DNA from: Phenylobacterium koreense
GTDB taxonomy: Bacteria; Pseudomonadota; Alphaproteobacteria; Caulobacterales; Caulobacteraceae
Length of the DNA stretch: 64,000 bases
Assembly (NCBI RefSeq): GCF_040545335.1
Contig: NZ_JBEPLU010000005.1
Location: 21,310 to 85,309 of the forward strand
Direction of reading: 5' to 3'
Part shown: positions 18,216 to 28,124 of the stretch, one piece after another
Numbering within the stretch: position 1 is the first letter of the stretch
How the letters are laid out: every line of letters starts with the position of its first letter
Translations under genes and position numbers: made by a program
Notes under the pieces: generated by a model
What the model was told of the DNA's origin: nothing
The model's database searches: none
What the model saw: the letters and a program-made list of their open reading frames with translations, nothing else

Positions 18216-18914
18216 TTGACCCTCGACCATCCCATTTTCACCCGCTGGCCGGCGCAACACCCTGATCGTCTGCAGCTCTTTTCCGCCCCGACGCCCAACG
18301 GGGTGAAGGTCGGAATCATGCTTGAGGAAACCGGCCTCGCCTACGAGCCGCACCGGATCGACATCGGGGCGAACGAAAGCCAGGACCCGGCTTTTCTGGC
18401 GCTCAATCCCAATGGCAAGATTCCGGCGATCTACGATCCGGACGGGCCGAGCGGAGAGCCCTTGGCCCTGTTCGAGTCCGGCGCGATCCTGCTTTATCTC
18501 GCCGACAAGACGAGGCGGTTCATCCCGGCCGATCCGAACGCCCGCTACGAAACCATCCAGTGGGTGATGTGGCAGATGGGCGGCGTCGGGCCGATGTTCG
18601 GCCAGGTCGGTTTCTTCAATAAGTTCGCCGGCAAGGACTATGAGGACAAGCGCCCGCGCGATCGCTACGCCGCCGAGGCCGCACGGCTACTCGGTGTGCT
18701 TGACGAGCGGCTGGCGGGCCGCGAGTGGGTGATGGGCGCCGACTACAGCATCGCCGACATTTCGCTGCTGGGCTGGGTGCGCAACCTGATCGGCTTCTAC
18801 GAAGCGCGCGAACTCGTCGGCTTCGACCGCTTTTCCCGGGTGCAGAGGTGGCTCGATCACGGTCTCGCGCGTCCGGCGGTGCAGCGTGGGCTGGAAGTCA
18901 CCGCGGCGGCTTGA
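18216..18914 (+). CDS. Glutathione S-transferase, Nu class (YfcG/YghU-like)
   Basis: 232 residues from a TTG start with AGGAG about 9 nt upstream. The thioredoxin-like domain has the Nu-class APTPNGVKV motif, NPNGKIPAI and FESGAILLYLADK (glutathione site). The helical domain includes the conserved QVGFFNKFA and the N-cap/hydrophobic-staple stretch YSIADISLLGWV. Nu-class enzymes act as disulfide-bond reductases and organic-peroxide reductases. That fits a place behind the AhpD-like and nitroreductase genes. Confidence 0.92.
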   Translation: MTLDHPIFTRWPAQHPDRLQLFSAPTPNGVKVGIMLEETGLAYEPHRIDIGANESQDPAFLALNPNGKIPAIYDPDGPSGEPLALFESGAILLYLADKTRRFIPADPNARYETIQWVMWQMGGVGPMFGQVGFFNKFAGKDYEDKRPRDRYAAEAARLLGVLDERLAGREWVMGADYSIADISLLGWVRNLIGFYEARELVGFDRFSRVQRWLDHGLARPAVQRGLEVTAAA

Positions 18915-19097
18915 AGCCGCTCGCCCCTTGAACCTCTTCGTTGCGTGGAAAAGGTCGTGAGCGTTTTCCAACGCAACGAAGAGAGCCGCCCCCCCATCCC
19001 TCCACCTCTCGAGCGAGTTCGACCTGGCCCGCTGTGGGCTGGCGAATGCTTTCGTTCACGATCTTCGCGCGACACTCTTGAGAAGGAGGAATCGACG

Positions 19098-20336
19098 ATG
19101 GATCCCGGATCCGGTCTTCATGATCTGTCGGCCGAATCGACGCGCGCGCCCGAGGCCCTGCCTGTAGAGCGGCTGGTCTCCGCCGGTCTCGAGGCGACGC
19201 TCGAGCGCTTTGACGACCCGGCGCTTCTCAGCGAGGGCAAGGTGAGCGTCATATCGCTCGAGGCGGTGAGCCAGCGGTTCGGCGCGAAGTGGCCTGTGCG
19301 ACGCAGCCAGGTCTATGACCATGTCGCCCGTACGCTGCAGCGCCATCTGGGCGTTCAAGGCTACTACGCCCGGGTTTCGGAGACCGACTACCTGATCGCC
19401 CAGCCCGCGCTCAGCCGCTTTGCGGGGCAAGCCAATTGCCTGCGGTATCTCCGCGAGATCCTGGGGCATTTCCTGGGCGAGGCTCATCTGGCCGACGATG
19501 GGGTCCACCAGGTCACCCGGGTGACGCAAAAGGCTGTGGAGGCGCGGAAGGTCGACGCACGGCATGTCGAGGAAGCCGAGCGCAGGGAGATCGCCGCCTC
19601 GAGGCCGGCGGCTTCAGGCCAGGGCAGGAGCGTGGTTCAATGGTCGCCCTTCGTGGCCGCCGACGGCCGCTCCCTCCACGTTTCCTGCGCGCTCGAACCA
19701 GTCTACGAGCTGAAGAGCTACGCTCGGATCGGCATGCGCCTTACGCGGCGCGTCCTGTCGGACGAGACGGGCGAGACCCTGACCGCCGCCGAGGTCGCCA
19801 ATCTGGCGCGAGCCGACATCATCAGGATCGACATAGCGACCATCGCCAGAGGCGTTGAGCGCCTGAGCGTTCAGGACGGTGACAGTCGCGAGCAGTGCCT
19901 GATCGTTCCGATCTCATACACCACCCTCTCTAGCCAGCGAGGACGTGCGGAGATCGTAACCGTCTTCAAGAGCGCGCGCTCGCGGGTCAAACGCGGCGTG
20001 ATATGCGAGATCGGCGACATTGAAGGCGTGCCGCACGGCGCGCTGGCGTCGACCGTTTCGCTGATCCGCCCCTTCGCCCTCCTCGTCGTCGGCCGGATTG
20101 CGGCGAACGCGCCTTCAGCGCTGATCGTTCAGCTCAAGGGGGTCGGGCTACAGGGGCTCGCCTTCGAATGCCCCGGCCACCAGAGGGAGGCCGAGTTCGC
20201 CGAATGGGCGACGAAGTCCATAGGAGCCGCGAAACACGTCGCCCGATCGGTCCTGATCTACGGAGCGGACTCGGCGGGCAAGGCGGGGCTCGCAGGCGTC
20301 TTGGGCGCCAGCCACGCTAGCCTACGCCAATTTTAG
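19098..20336 (+). CDS. Uncharacterised protein, possible degenerate GGDEF/EAL-like architecture
   Basis: 412 residues from the ATG at 19098, with AAGGAGGA 8 nt upstream; the open frame continues further upstream but without a ribosome site. I do not recognise a named family. The N-terminal half (VSVISLEAVSQRFGAKWPVRR, then HVARTLQRHLGVQGYYARVSETDYLIA) has the rhythm of a nucleotide-cyclase-fold domain without GGDEF catalytic residues. The C-terminal half (SYTTLSSQRGRAEIV, GVICEIGDIEGVPHGAL, IRPFALLVVGRI) resembles the strand order of an EAL domain lacking EAL. Hence perhaps a non-enzymatic signalling protein. This is inference from pattern only. It has no signal peptide or membrane segment and stands alone. 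Confidence 0.55.
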   Translation: MDPGSGLHDLSAESTRAPEALPVERLVSAGLEATLERFDDPALLSEGKVSVISLEAVSQRFGAKWPVRRSQVYDHVARTLQRHLGVQGYYARVSETDYLIAQPALSRFAGQANCLRYLREILGHFLGEAHLADDGVHQVTRVTQKAVEARKVDARHVEEAERREIAASRPAASGQGRSVVQWSPFVAADGRSLHVSCALEPVYELKSYARIGMRLTRRVLSDETGETLTAAEVANLARADIIRIDIATIARGVERLSVQDGDSREQCLIVPISYTTLSSQRGRAEIVTVFKSARSRVKRGVICEIGDIEGVPHGALASTVSLIRPFALLVVGRIAANAPSALIVQLKGVGLQGLAFECPGHQREAEFAEWATKSIGAAKHVARSVLIYGADSAGKAGLAGVLGASHASLRQF

Positions 20337-20461
20337 GCGGCGCGGTTTCCAGCCGCTCGCGCAGCCCCTTGCAGATCGCAACCCAAGCCCTGAACCGCCA
20401 AAGCGGACTTTCCGCGAGTTCGATGCGGCAGGCCGCCGCCCGCGCACGGTGAGCGTGCGAC

Positions 20462-22315
20462 TCAGTTCCCCATCGAGTGACTGGGCGCGCGCGCCTCGGC
20501 CTTGGAGATCGCGCCGCGGACGAGGAAGGCGCTCAACCAATCGCGAAGGCTTCTTGGCCGGTCGAGCGCAAGGCGCGCCAGCTTGCGCTCATGCCGGCGA
20601 CCGCCGGCCATGCCCGCGATGGCCAGCCGGGCCATGGCAGGTAGGTCGCCGATCGCCCCTTTCAACAGCCCAAGCGCCGGCAGGAGCGCAAGTTCCTCCT
20701 CGTCGAAGTCCGACCCGAAGGGGAGCGGCGGCGCCAGGCCGGCGCGCTTGAGCGGCTCCAGAGCCTCCGCAATCCTTTCCGGCGTGTTGCCGGCGTGCTG
20801 CGCAGGGATGACGTAGCCCGCCTCCAGCTTGTTGCTGCGCTTGGCGGCGTCCAGCAATTCGGCCTGAAAACGGGAATCGGCCACGCCCAGCAGAGCGACG
20901 ATGACATCCCGGTCGGTCCGGCCCCGCAAGTCGGCCACGCCATACTCGGTGATCACGATGTCCCGCAGATGCCTGGGGATGGTTCCGTGGCCATAGGACC
21001 AGAGGATGTTCGAGGTCGCCGTCTTCCCCTGCCCGTGCACGGCGTCCAGGGTGATGATCGAACGGGCGCCTTTCAGGGCGAAGGCCTGGGCCACGAAGTT
21101 GTATTGACCCCCGACACCGCTGACGACGCGGCCGTCTTCCAGGCCATCGGATACTATCGCGCCCAGCAGGGTCGCCATCATCGCGGTGTTGATGAACCGC
21201 GCGCCCACCCGAGCCTGGCGCTTGATCTCTTCGTTCCCATAGAGCTCGTTGACGTACGAGATCGCCCGCATCTGGAATTTTGCCAGCTCCTCGGGCTCGG
21301 CTTCGCAAAGCGCGCGATAGAAGGATCGCGGACCCAGGAAGAAGCCCGCCTCGAGAACCGCCCCCTCCACTTCACGCTTGAGGATTCCGGCGCGGCGCAG
21401 GTCCCAGAGGCAATCGACAAACATCTCGGTCGCGGCATAGAGACCCTGGTCGAACGGGCCAGCCTCGAAGCTCCCCGCCCCAAGCCGCGCCATGGCCGCG
21501 CCGAACGCCTCTGGCTGGCGCTGCCTGACGATCAAGGCCTGGGCGACGGCGTCGCTGGTCGATCCGATCCCCATCTGCAGCGTCCCGCCATCCCGGACCA
21601 GACCGGCGGCATGAAACCCGATCGCGTAGTGAGCGTCGGTCACCGGCTCCTTGGGCGGACCAAACAGCGGAAACTGCACCCCTGGTCCCTCCAGCAGATG
21701 GCTGCATGTCTCGATCGGCATATCCCCTTCGCCAGGCATGAACGGAAGCTCGTCGTTGACTTGGCCGACCAGCAGGAAGTCCGTCTCGCCCCTTTGCCGG
21801 GCTGCAAGCAGATCAAGCGTGATGTCGGTATTGCATGAGAGGCTCAGTCGCCCCCCACGTCGGGCGACCAACTGGGCGACGAGGTTGACGCCGCGGTCGA
21901 GGAGATAGGCGGCGGCGTGGGTGTAGTTGGCCGAGATGTAGCTGCGCTGCGCGCTGTGAACTCCCAGACGCGTGCCGGCCTGAAAGAAGAACTCATCGAC
22001 CGTAACGTTCGCCGGCAACGCATCGCGGCGCTGAAGATCCACATAGGCGAGGGCCGGATATCCGCCCATGGTCCGCTCGATAACGGGTCCCAGAAAGCGA
22101 CGCTCAAGATCAGTCTTGGGCTGCGGTGGCTCTAGGGTCAGGGCCGAGAAGATCTGCAGCCTGACGTCACGATCGGCCATGGCGCGGGCGATCAGGGCGT
22201 TCGCCAGGTGATTGGCCTTGCCCAGGCCGAGCGGCAGGCCAAGCACGATGTCTCCACCCAGCTGCTCGACCAGGACGTCTGCGAGCCGTTGAGGATCGGA
22301 GAAGCTCTTCCTCAT
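20462..22315 (-). CDS. Acetyl-CoA hydrolase/CoA-transferase family protein
   Basis: 617 residues, longer than the usual 430-500. N-terminal LGLPLGLGKANHLANALIARA is the CoA-transferase start. The C-terminal hydrolase domain carries INTAMMATLLGAIVSDGLEDGRVVSGVGGQYNFVAQA and EYGVADLRGRTDRD, typical of the AcetylCoA_hyd_C domain. GRVVSGVGGQ near the end of the transferase core is the conserved CoA-binding loop. It is last in a minus-strand beta-oxidation operon. Its ATG overlaps the stop of the FadB/FadJ-type gene by four bases. Probable role: release or transfer of acetyl or acyl groups from CoA produced by the operon. Confidence 0.88.
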   Translation of the reverse strand: MRKSFSDPQRLADVLVEQLGGDIVLGLPLGLGKANHLANALIARAMADRDVRLQIFSALTLEPPQPKTDLERRFLGPVIERTMGGYPALAYVDLQRRDALPANVTVDEFFFQAGTRLGVHSAQRSYISANYTHAAAYLLDRGVNLVAQLVARRGGRLSLSCNTDITLDLLAARQRGETDFLLVGQVNDELPFMPGEGDMPIETCSHLLEGPGVQFPLFGPPKEPVTDAHYAIGFHAAGLVRDGGTLQMGIGSTSDAVAQALIVRQRQPEAFGAAMARLGAGSFEAGPFDQGLYAATEMFVDCLWDLRRAGILKREVEGAVLEAGFFLGPRSFYRALCEAEPEELAKFQMRAISYVNELYGNEEIKRQARVGARFINTAMMATLLGAIVSDGLEDGRVVSGVGGQYNFVAQAFALKGARSIITLDAVHGQGKTATSNILWSYGHGTIPRHLRDIVITEYGVADLRGRTDRDVIVALLGVADSRFQAELLDAAKRSNKLEAGYVIPAQHAGNTPERIAEALEPLKRAGLAPPLPFGSDFDEEELALLPALGLLKGAIGDLPAMARLAIAGMAGGRRHERKLARLALDRPRSLRDWLSAFLVRGAISKAEARAPSHSMGN

Positions 22316-24405
22316 GCCTCCAGCCTGGACCAGCCGTCCGAGGGCCGGAAGCGCCGGCCGAATTTCACCTCCAAGGCTTCCAGCCGCTCGCGCACCTGCG
22401 CAAGGCCGCGCTGTTTCGCATAGTGCAAGGGCCCGCGCCGGAATGGCGCGAAGCCGGCGCCGAAGATCATCGCAGCATCGATGACATCTGGATCGTCGCT
22501 CACCCCTTGGGCGAGGAGTTCCGCGCAGGTGTTGATCATCGGCAGCACCAGACGATCGCCCATGTCCGGATCGGGGTCTGACGCGCCGCCGGCCTTGATG
22601 GCCTTGCCGTCCCGCCAGACGTAAAGCCCCTCGCCGCTCTTGCGGCCCAGCTTTCCGGCCTCGACCTTCTGCCGCAGCCAGTCCGGCGTCTCGGGCATAT
22701 CCCAGTCCAGCTCCCGCTTGAGCATGTCGGCGACCGCCAGGCAGATATCGAGCCCGACCTGATCGGCCAGCTCAATCGGTCCCACCGGCATGCCGAAGTC
22801 TTCGGCGGCCTGGTCGATGGTTTCCTTGGCGATCCCCTCCTCGATCATCGCCACCGCTTCGAGCAGGTAAGGCGTGAGGGCTCGGTTGACGATGAAGCCC
22901 GGCGCGCTGCGCACCGGCGCCGGCAGCCGCTCCAGGCCGGCGACGAAAGCGCGGGCCGCATCGGCGACATCGCCCGCCAGGCCCTCGTGGCTGACGACCT
23001 CCACGAGCTGCATCCGGGAAACCGGATTGAAGAAGTGAAGCCCCACGAACCGCTCTGGCCGCGCCAACCCCTCGGAAAGCATCTCCAGGCGGATAGAAGA
23101 GGTGTTGGTGGCCAGGATCGCCGAGGGCTTCATCTGCGGCTCCAGGCCGGCATAGATGCTCTTCTTCAGGTCGGTCTTCTCAGGAGCGGCCTCGATGACC
23201 AGATCGGCATGCCGGACGCCATCGCCCTTCAGGTCGGGCGTTAGGCGATCGAGCGCGTCGCGTTCGGCCAGCCGGTCGCCATGGGAAATCTTGCCGTAGA
23301 GCTCGGCGGCCCGTTTGATCGCCCCAGCTATCGGCTCGGCCTTGACGTCGCCGAGCGTGACCTGAAGGCCCTTCCAGGCGCACCAGGCGGCGATGTCCCC
23401 GCCCATGGCGCCGGCGCCCACCACATGCACGCGCTTGATCTGGCTCTCCGCGCTCCCCAGGCCGCGCAGTTTCTCGCGCAGGAGAAAGACGCCGATCAGG
23501 TTCTGGGCGGCTTCGGAGACCACGAGCTTGGCGAACGAAGCCTGCTCGGCGAGCTTGAGCGCCGCATCGTCGCCGCCGTACTGCTCCCAAAGATCGATCA
23601 GGGCATAGGGCGCGGGATAGTGTGCGCTGGGCGCCTGGCCTTCGGCTTCCTGGCGCATACGGGCGGCGGCCAGTCGCCGGGCGGGCCCGGCTTCCTTGAG
23701 GCGGTCGATGAAGCCAGGCTCGTGCGCCCGCAGCTCACCCCTGGCGGCGGCTGCCACCGCCGACCTGACGTGGCGTTCTGGAACGACAACGTCCACCAGC
23801 CCCAGCGCCTTGGCCTGGGCGGTGTGGATCGTCTTGCCGGTGAGCATGAAACTCATGGCCTGCAAGGGGTCGATCAGGTTGGTGAAGCGCGCCACGCCGC
23901 CAAGGCCAGGGTGCAGCCCGAGTTGCACTTCCGGAAAGCCGAAACTCGCCCCTTCCACAGCGATACGGAGATGGCAGGCCAGGGCGATTTCCAGACCCCC
24001 GCCCAGCGCATAGCCGTGCACCACCGCAACCGTCGGGATCGTCAGGCGCTCCAGCCGATCGATGATGGCGTGGGCCTTGGCCATCTGCGTCTCGATCGCC
24101 TGGGGGTCGGCGGCGCCCACGAACTGGCGGACATCGGCCCCGGCGATGAAGCCTGCTGGCTTGCCGGATCGGATCACTAGTCCCCGCGGCCGATCGACCT
24201 CAAGGCGATCGAGGATCTTGTCGAGCTCGAGGAGCACGTCTTCGGAAAGGGTGTTGGCGCTGACGCCGGCCTTGTCGAGGACTGCCCAGGCGACGTTCTC
24301 CCTGTCCCGGGTCAAGCGCCAGTGCACATAGTCGGGCGGCGTGGCGCTTGTCGGCCCCAGATCGAGGACGCGCGGCGCAAGGAAGGTCAGGACAGGATCG
24401 CTCAT
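22312..24405 (-). CDS. Bifunctional enoyl-CoA hydratase/3-hydroxyacyl-CoA dehydrogenase (FadB/FadJ type)
   Basis: 697 residues from the ATG at 24405, with GAGGGG upstream; a GTG at 24420 overlaps the previous stop but lacks its own site. The N-terminal crotonase domain contains AGADVRQFVG and HGYALGGGLEIALACHLRIA with FGFPEVQLGLHPGLGG. The central Rossmann domain has VHVVGAGAMGGDIAAWCAWKG and ATNTSSIRLEMLSEGL, RFVGLHFFNPVSRMQLVEVV. The C-terminal 3HCDH domain begins GFIVNRALTPYLLEAV. It performs hydration and NAD-dependent oxidation in the fatty-acid cycle. Confidence 0.95.
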   Translation of the reverse strand: MSDPVLTFLAPRVLDLGPTSATPPDYVHWRLTRDRENVAWAVLDKAGVSANTLSEDVLLELDKILDRLEVDRPRGLVIRSGKPAGFIAGADVRQFVGAADPQAIETQMAKAHAIIDRLERLTIPTVAVVHGYALGGGLEIALACHLRIAVEGASFGFPEVQLGLHPGLGGVARFTNLIDPLQAMSFMLTGKTIHTAQAKALGLVDVVVPERHVRSAVAAAARGELRAHEPGFIDRLKEAGPARRLAAARMRQEAEGQAPSAHYPAPYALIDLWEQYGGDDAALKLAEQASFAKLVVSEAAQNLIGVFLLREKLRGLGSAESQIKRVHVVGAGAMGGDIAAWCAWKGLQVTLGDVKAEPIAGAIKRAAELYGKISHGDRLAERDALDRLTPDLKGDGVRHADLVIEAAPEKTDLKKSIYAGLEPQMKPSAILATNTSSIRLEMLSEGLARPERFVGLHFFNPVSRMQLVEVVSHEGLAGDVADAARAFVAGLERLPAPVRSAPGFIVNRALTPYLLEAVAMIEEGIAKETIDQAAEDFGMPVGPIELADQVGLDICLAVADMLKRELDWDMPETPDWLRQKVEAGKLGRKSGEGLYVWRDGKAIKAGGASDPDPDMGDRLVLPMINTCAELLAQGVSDDPDVIDAAMIFGAGFAPFRRGPLHYAKQRGLAQVRERLEALEVKFGRRFRPSDGWSRLEA

Positions 24406-24416
24406 CGCTTGGCCCC

Positions 24417-25700
24417 TCACGCCCGTTCAAGCAGCATGGCGCCGCCCTGTCCGCCGCCGATGCATTCGGTGGCCACGCCCCTGTGCAGACCGAGCCGCTC
24501 GAGGGCGCCGATGAGATGCAGCACGATGCGATTGCCGCTCGCGCCGACCGGGTGCCCCAGCGCGATCGCTCCACCATCCACATTGAACCTTGCGCGGTCG
24601 ATCGCGCCCACGGCTCCCTGCGCCCCAAGGACATGGCGGCAGAAATCGGCGTCCTCGAAGGCTGCCAGGCAGGCGAGCACCTGGGCGGCGAAGGCCTCGT
24701 TCAGTTCCCAGAGTTCGATCTCGCCCAGACTCAGCCCGTTTTTCTGCAACAAGGCGTATGAGGCCAGCACCGGCCCCAGACCCATGATGGAAGGATCAAG
24801 CGCTGCCCAGGCGCTATCGACCAGCACGGCCCGCGGCCGCAGGTTCCAGGTCTTCACCGCCGCCTCTGACGCCAGGATCACCCAGCTCGCACCATCGGTG
24901 ATCTGGGAGCTGTTGCCGGCGGTGACCTTGCCGAACGGCGGGTCGAACGCCGGGCGCAGTCCGGCGAGCTTTTCGGCGGAGCTCTCGGGACGCACCCCAT
25001 CGTCATGATCGAAGAGCTCGCCGTCCCGCCCGAAGGCGGTCACGATCTCGTCCTTGAGCCACCCTTCCTGCTGGGCCAGGGCCAGCCGCCGATGGCTTTC
25101 CACGGCATAGGCGTCAGCGGCTTCCCGGCCGATCTCGAACAGGTCGGCGAGGACCTCGGCGGTCTGTCCCATGGAGAGGTCGGTGATCGGGTCAGTGAGG
25201 CCGCGTTCGAGCCCGACCACCGGGGTCAGCATGTCGGGCCTGAAACCCGCAAGCGCCTTGGCCCGCTGCGTGGCCGACTTGGCGGCCTGCAACTGCCCAA
25301 GCCAGGTCGCCGTGTCCTGCTTGAGCACGAGGGGGGCGTGGCTGAGCGCCTCGGCGCCGCCCGCCAGGACGAGGTCCGACACCCCTTCCCTGATGTAGCG
25401 GAATGCAGTGTCGATGGACTGCATGCCCGAGCCGCAATTGATCGCCACGGTGAAGGCGGTCATCTGAGGACCGCAGCCCAGCCTCAGGGCCGCGACCCGC
25501 GCGGGGTTCTGCTCGTCGGCGATGACGTTGACGCAGCCGAGGATGACCTGATCGAAGGCGTCGGCCGGAAAGGGCTGCCTCAGCAGAAGCGGCCGCCCGG
25601 CCTGGACCGCCAGATCCACCGGGGTGAAGGGGCCCGGCCGTCCCCGAGCCTTGATGAAAGGCGTCCTGGCGCCGTCGATGATATAGACCGGCCGGCTCAC
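24417..25700 (-). CDS. Acetyl-CoA C-acyltransferase (thiolase)
   Basis: 427 residues from a GTG at 25700 that overlaps the fadE stop (GTGA), giving the expected start VSRPVYIIDGARTPF. Thiolase residues are visible: nucleophilic Cys in AINCGSGMQSIDTA, the FAAQVLACLAAFED and GGAIALGHPVGASGNRI loop (His), and the final Cys in ATECIGGGQGGAMLLE. It cleaves 3-ketoacyl-CoA and is partner to the FadB/FadJ-type protein encoded next; in FadBA/FadIJ systems these form a complex. No ribosome site is obvious, so translation is probably coupled to fadE. Confidence 0.95.
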   Translation of the reverse strand: MSRPVYIIDGARTPFIKARGRPGPFTPVDLAVQAGRPLLLRQPFPADAFDQVILGCVNVIADEQNPARVAALRLGCGPQMTAFTVAINCGSGMQSIDTAFRYIREGVSDLVLAGGAEALSHAPLVLKQDTATWLGQLQAAKSATQRAKALAGFRPDMLTPVVGLERGLTDPITDLSMGQTAEVLADLFEIGREAADAYAVESHRRLALAQQEGWLKDEIVTAFGRDGELFDHDDGVRPESSAEKLAGLRPAFDPPFGKVTAGNSSQITDGASWVILASEAAVKTWNLRPRAVLVDSAWAALDPSIMGLGPVLASYALLQKNGLSLGEIELWELNEAFAAQVLACLAAFEDADFCRHVLGAQGAVGAIDRARFNVDGGAIALGHPVGASGNRIVLHLIGALERLGLHRGVATECIGGGQGGAMLLERA

Positions 25701-27967
25701 GTCAGGGCGTCCGCGGCGAGCTTGGGCGACGTTGTCGCTGCCCTGTCGGGCTCTCGATGTCTGGATGCAAGTTCGTCGTGGCCGAAGTCGTCGACCGCCA
25801 CCACGGCGGCGACTGCGGCGTCGGCCGCCTCCAGCGCGGCGATCTCGGCCGGCGAAAGCAGGCCCTGACCCTCCGCCCGCCAGTCGCGGATCTTCCGCTC
25901 GCGCAGACGGTCGTGGATCGGCTGGGTGTCGACGACCTGGTTGAAGGCAGAGATGAGCTTGCCGACGGCCTCGTCGGCCCCGCCGACATAGACGTTCTCG
26001 ACTAGTCGGGTGCGGGTCTCCGACGGCTCCAGCAGCAGCGCGGCGCAGGCGCGGACCACATCGTCCGACGGACCGCGGCGACGGGCGCCGAAGGGCAGCA
26101 CGACCAGCCTCAGAAGCCAGGCGGCCAGGCGATTGGGCAGGTTCGCGAACACCTCGTCGAAGCGCTGTTCGATGGTGGCGAAGGCGGTTTCGGCGCACCA
26201 GGCCAGCAGCGGGAAATCGGCGTCCTGCCGGCCTTCGTCCTCCCAGCGCTTGAGAGCCCCGGAGAGGAAATAGAGCTCGGAGAGGATGTCGCCGAGGCGC
26301 GCCGATAACATCTCGCGGCGCTTGAGCGCGCCGCCGAGCGTCAGAAGCACAACATCAGCGGTCAAGGCGAAGCCTGCCGCATAGCAACCCATTCTCCGAT
26401 AATAGGCGCGAGCTCGGCCCGCGTCGGGCGCCGGCGAAAGCGCGCCATCGGACCAACTGCGCGCGAAGGCCCGCACGGTCGTGCGTAGGGTGTGCGCGAC
26501 GTGTTTCCAGAACACCTCGTCGAACTGCGCCAGGCCACGCGCCTTGTCCGCGTCGCCGATCGCGAGGATTTCCTGCAGCAGGTAGGGATGGGCGCGAATG
26601 GCGCCCTGGCCGAACACCATCAGGCTGCGCGTGAGGATATTGGCGCCCTCGACCGTGATCCCGACCGGAACGGCGCGATATTGCGAGGCCAGATAGTTGT
26701 TCGGTCCTTCGATGACCGCCTTGCCGCCATGCACGTCCATGGCGTCATTGACGACGATGCGCATGCGCTCGGTCGCGCCGGCCTTGAGCAGCGCCGAAAT
26801 GACCGAGGGATGGCGGCCAAGATCGAGACCCGCGCAGGTCAGCCGCCGCGCCCCGTCCACCAGGTAGGCATGGCCGGCGATGCGGGCCAGTCGCTCCTGC
26901 ACGCCTTCGAACTTGCCGATCGACAACCCGAACTGGGTGCGGATACGGGCATATGATCCGGTCGTCAGAGCGCTGAAGGCGGCGGCGGCGCCCGACAGCG
27001 CCGGAAGCGAGATGCCGCGGCCGGCCGCAAGCGCGGTCATCAGCATCTTCCATCCCTGCCCCGCCCGCTCGGCGCCGCCGATGATCAGGTCGAGAGGAAT
27101 GAAGACGTCCTCGCCCCAGTTGGGACCGTTCTGGAAGGTCTGGAATGCGGGCAGGTGCCGCCGCCCGATCTGGACGCCTGGAAGATCGGTCGGCACGAGC
27201 GCGCATGTGATGCCGATCTCTTCATGCTCCCCGAGCAAATGCTCGGGATCGCGGAGCTTGAAGGCGAGGCCGAGGATCGTGCAGACAGGACCGAGGGTGA
27301 TGTAGCGCTTGTGCCAGTCAAGTCGGACGCCCAGGACCTCCTTGCCCTCCCATTGGCCTCGGCAGACGACGCCCTCGTCGATCATCGCCGATGCGTCGGA
27401 GCCCGCTTCCGGACTGGTGAGGCCGAAGGCGGGAATTTCGCGTCCGTCGGCCAGCCGCGGCAGCCAGTAGTCCTGCTGGGCCTTGGTCCCGAACCGCATG
27501 ATCAGTTCGCCGGGTCCCAGCGAGTTCGGCACCATGGCGGTCACCGCCGCAGAGATCGAGCGTGTCGCCAGCTTCCTGACGACTTCCGCATGGCCGAAAG
27601 CCGAGAACCCCAAGCCACCGAATTCCTTGGGGATGATCATGCCGAAGAAGCGCTCGCGCTTCATGAAATCCCAGGCTTCCGGGGAAAGGTCGCGGGTCTC
27701 CCAGGTCATGCTCCAGTCGTCGAGCATGGCGCAAAGCTGCTCGACGGGCCCGGCCATGAAGGCCTGCTCTTCGGCCGATAGCGCCGGCTTGGGAAAGGCG
27801 AGCAGCTCGTTCCAATCGGGATCTCCGGTGAACAGGGCCGCATCCCACCAGACGTCGCCCGCCTCGATCGCCTCACGCTCGGTCTGCGAGAGGGCCGGCA
27901 TCACGCCCGCGGCCCAGGAGAAGATCGGGCGGGTGAGCACCGACCGGCGCAAGGAAAACTTGGTCAT
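25697..27967 (-). CDS. fadE: Acyl-CoA dehydrogenase of the FadE type
   Basis: 756 residues, close to E. coli FadE and far longer than ordinary acyl-CoA dehydrogenases because of the C-terminal DUF1974 domain (from about residue 480; LGDILSELYFLSGALKRWEDEG). The ACAD core has ERFFGMIIPKEFGGLGFSAFGH, GLTSPEAGSDA (FAD-binding), and DAMDVHGGKAVIEGP. It introduces the 2,3-double bond and passes electrons via FAD towards the quinone pool. First gene of a four-gene overlapping operon; an alternative oxidase gene lies 157 nt upstream on the same strand. Confidence 0.95.
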   Translation of the reverse strand: MTKFSLRRSVLTRPIFSWAAGVMPALSQTEREAIEAGDVWWDAALFTGDPDWNELLAFPKPALSAEEQAFMAGPVEQLCAMLDDWSMTWETRDLSPEAWDFMKRERFFGMIIPKEFGGLGFSAFGHAEVVRKLATRSISAAVTAMVPNSLGPGELIMRFGTKAQQDYWLPRLADGREIPAFGLTSPEAGSDASAMIDEGVVCRGQWEGKEVLGVRLDWHKRYITLGPVCTILGLAFKLRDPEHLLGEHEEIGITCALVPTDLPGVQIGRRHLPAFQTFQNGPNWGEDVFIPLDLIIGGAERAGQGWKMLMTALAAGRGISLPALSGAAAAFSALTTGSYARIRTQFGLSIGKFEGVQERLARIAGHAYLVDGARRLTCAGLDLGRHPSVISALLKAGATERMRIVVNDAMDVHGGKAVIEGPNNYLASQYRAVPVGITVEGANILTRSLMVFGQGAIRAHPYLLQEILAIGDADKARGLAQFDEVFWKHVAHTLRTTVRAFARSWSDGALSPAPDAGRARAYYRRMGCYAAGFALTADVVLLTLGGALKRREMLSARLGDILSELYFLSGALKRWEDEGRQDADFPLLAWCAETAFATIEQRFDEVFANLPNRLAAWLLRLVVLPFGARRRGPSDDVVRACAALLLEPSETRTRLVENVYVGGADEAVGKLISAFNQVVDTQPIHDRLRERKIRDWRAEGQGLLSPAEIAALEAADAAVAAVVAVDDFGHDELASRHREPDRAATTSPKLAADALT

Positions 27968-28124
27968 GGAGCCGCCATCGTAGCTATAGCGGCATAACGC
28001 CGACGAGAGCGCCCGGCTCCTCCTGGGCGCTCAAATCTCCTGTCGGCGCGTGAAAGATCGTGGCCCGATATCTTAGCGGTTCGATGCCCGATGACCGGGT
28101 CACGCCGGACACGCTGGGTCCGGG

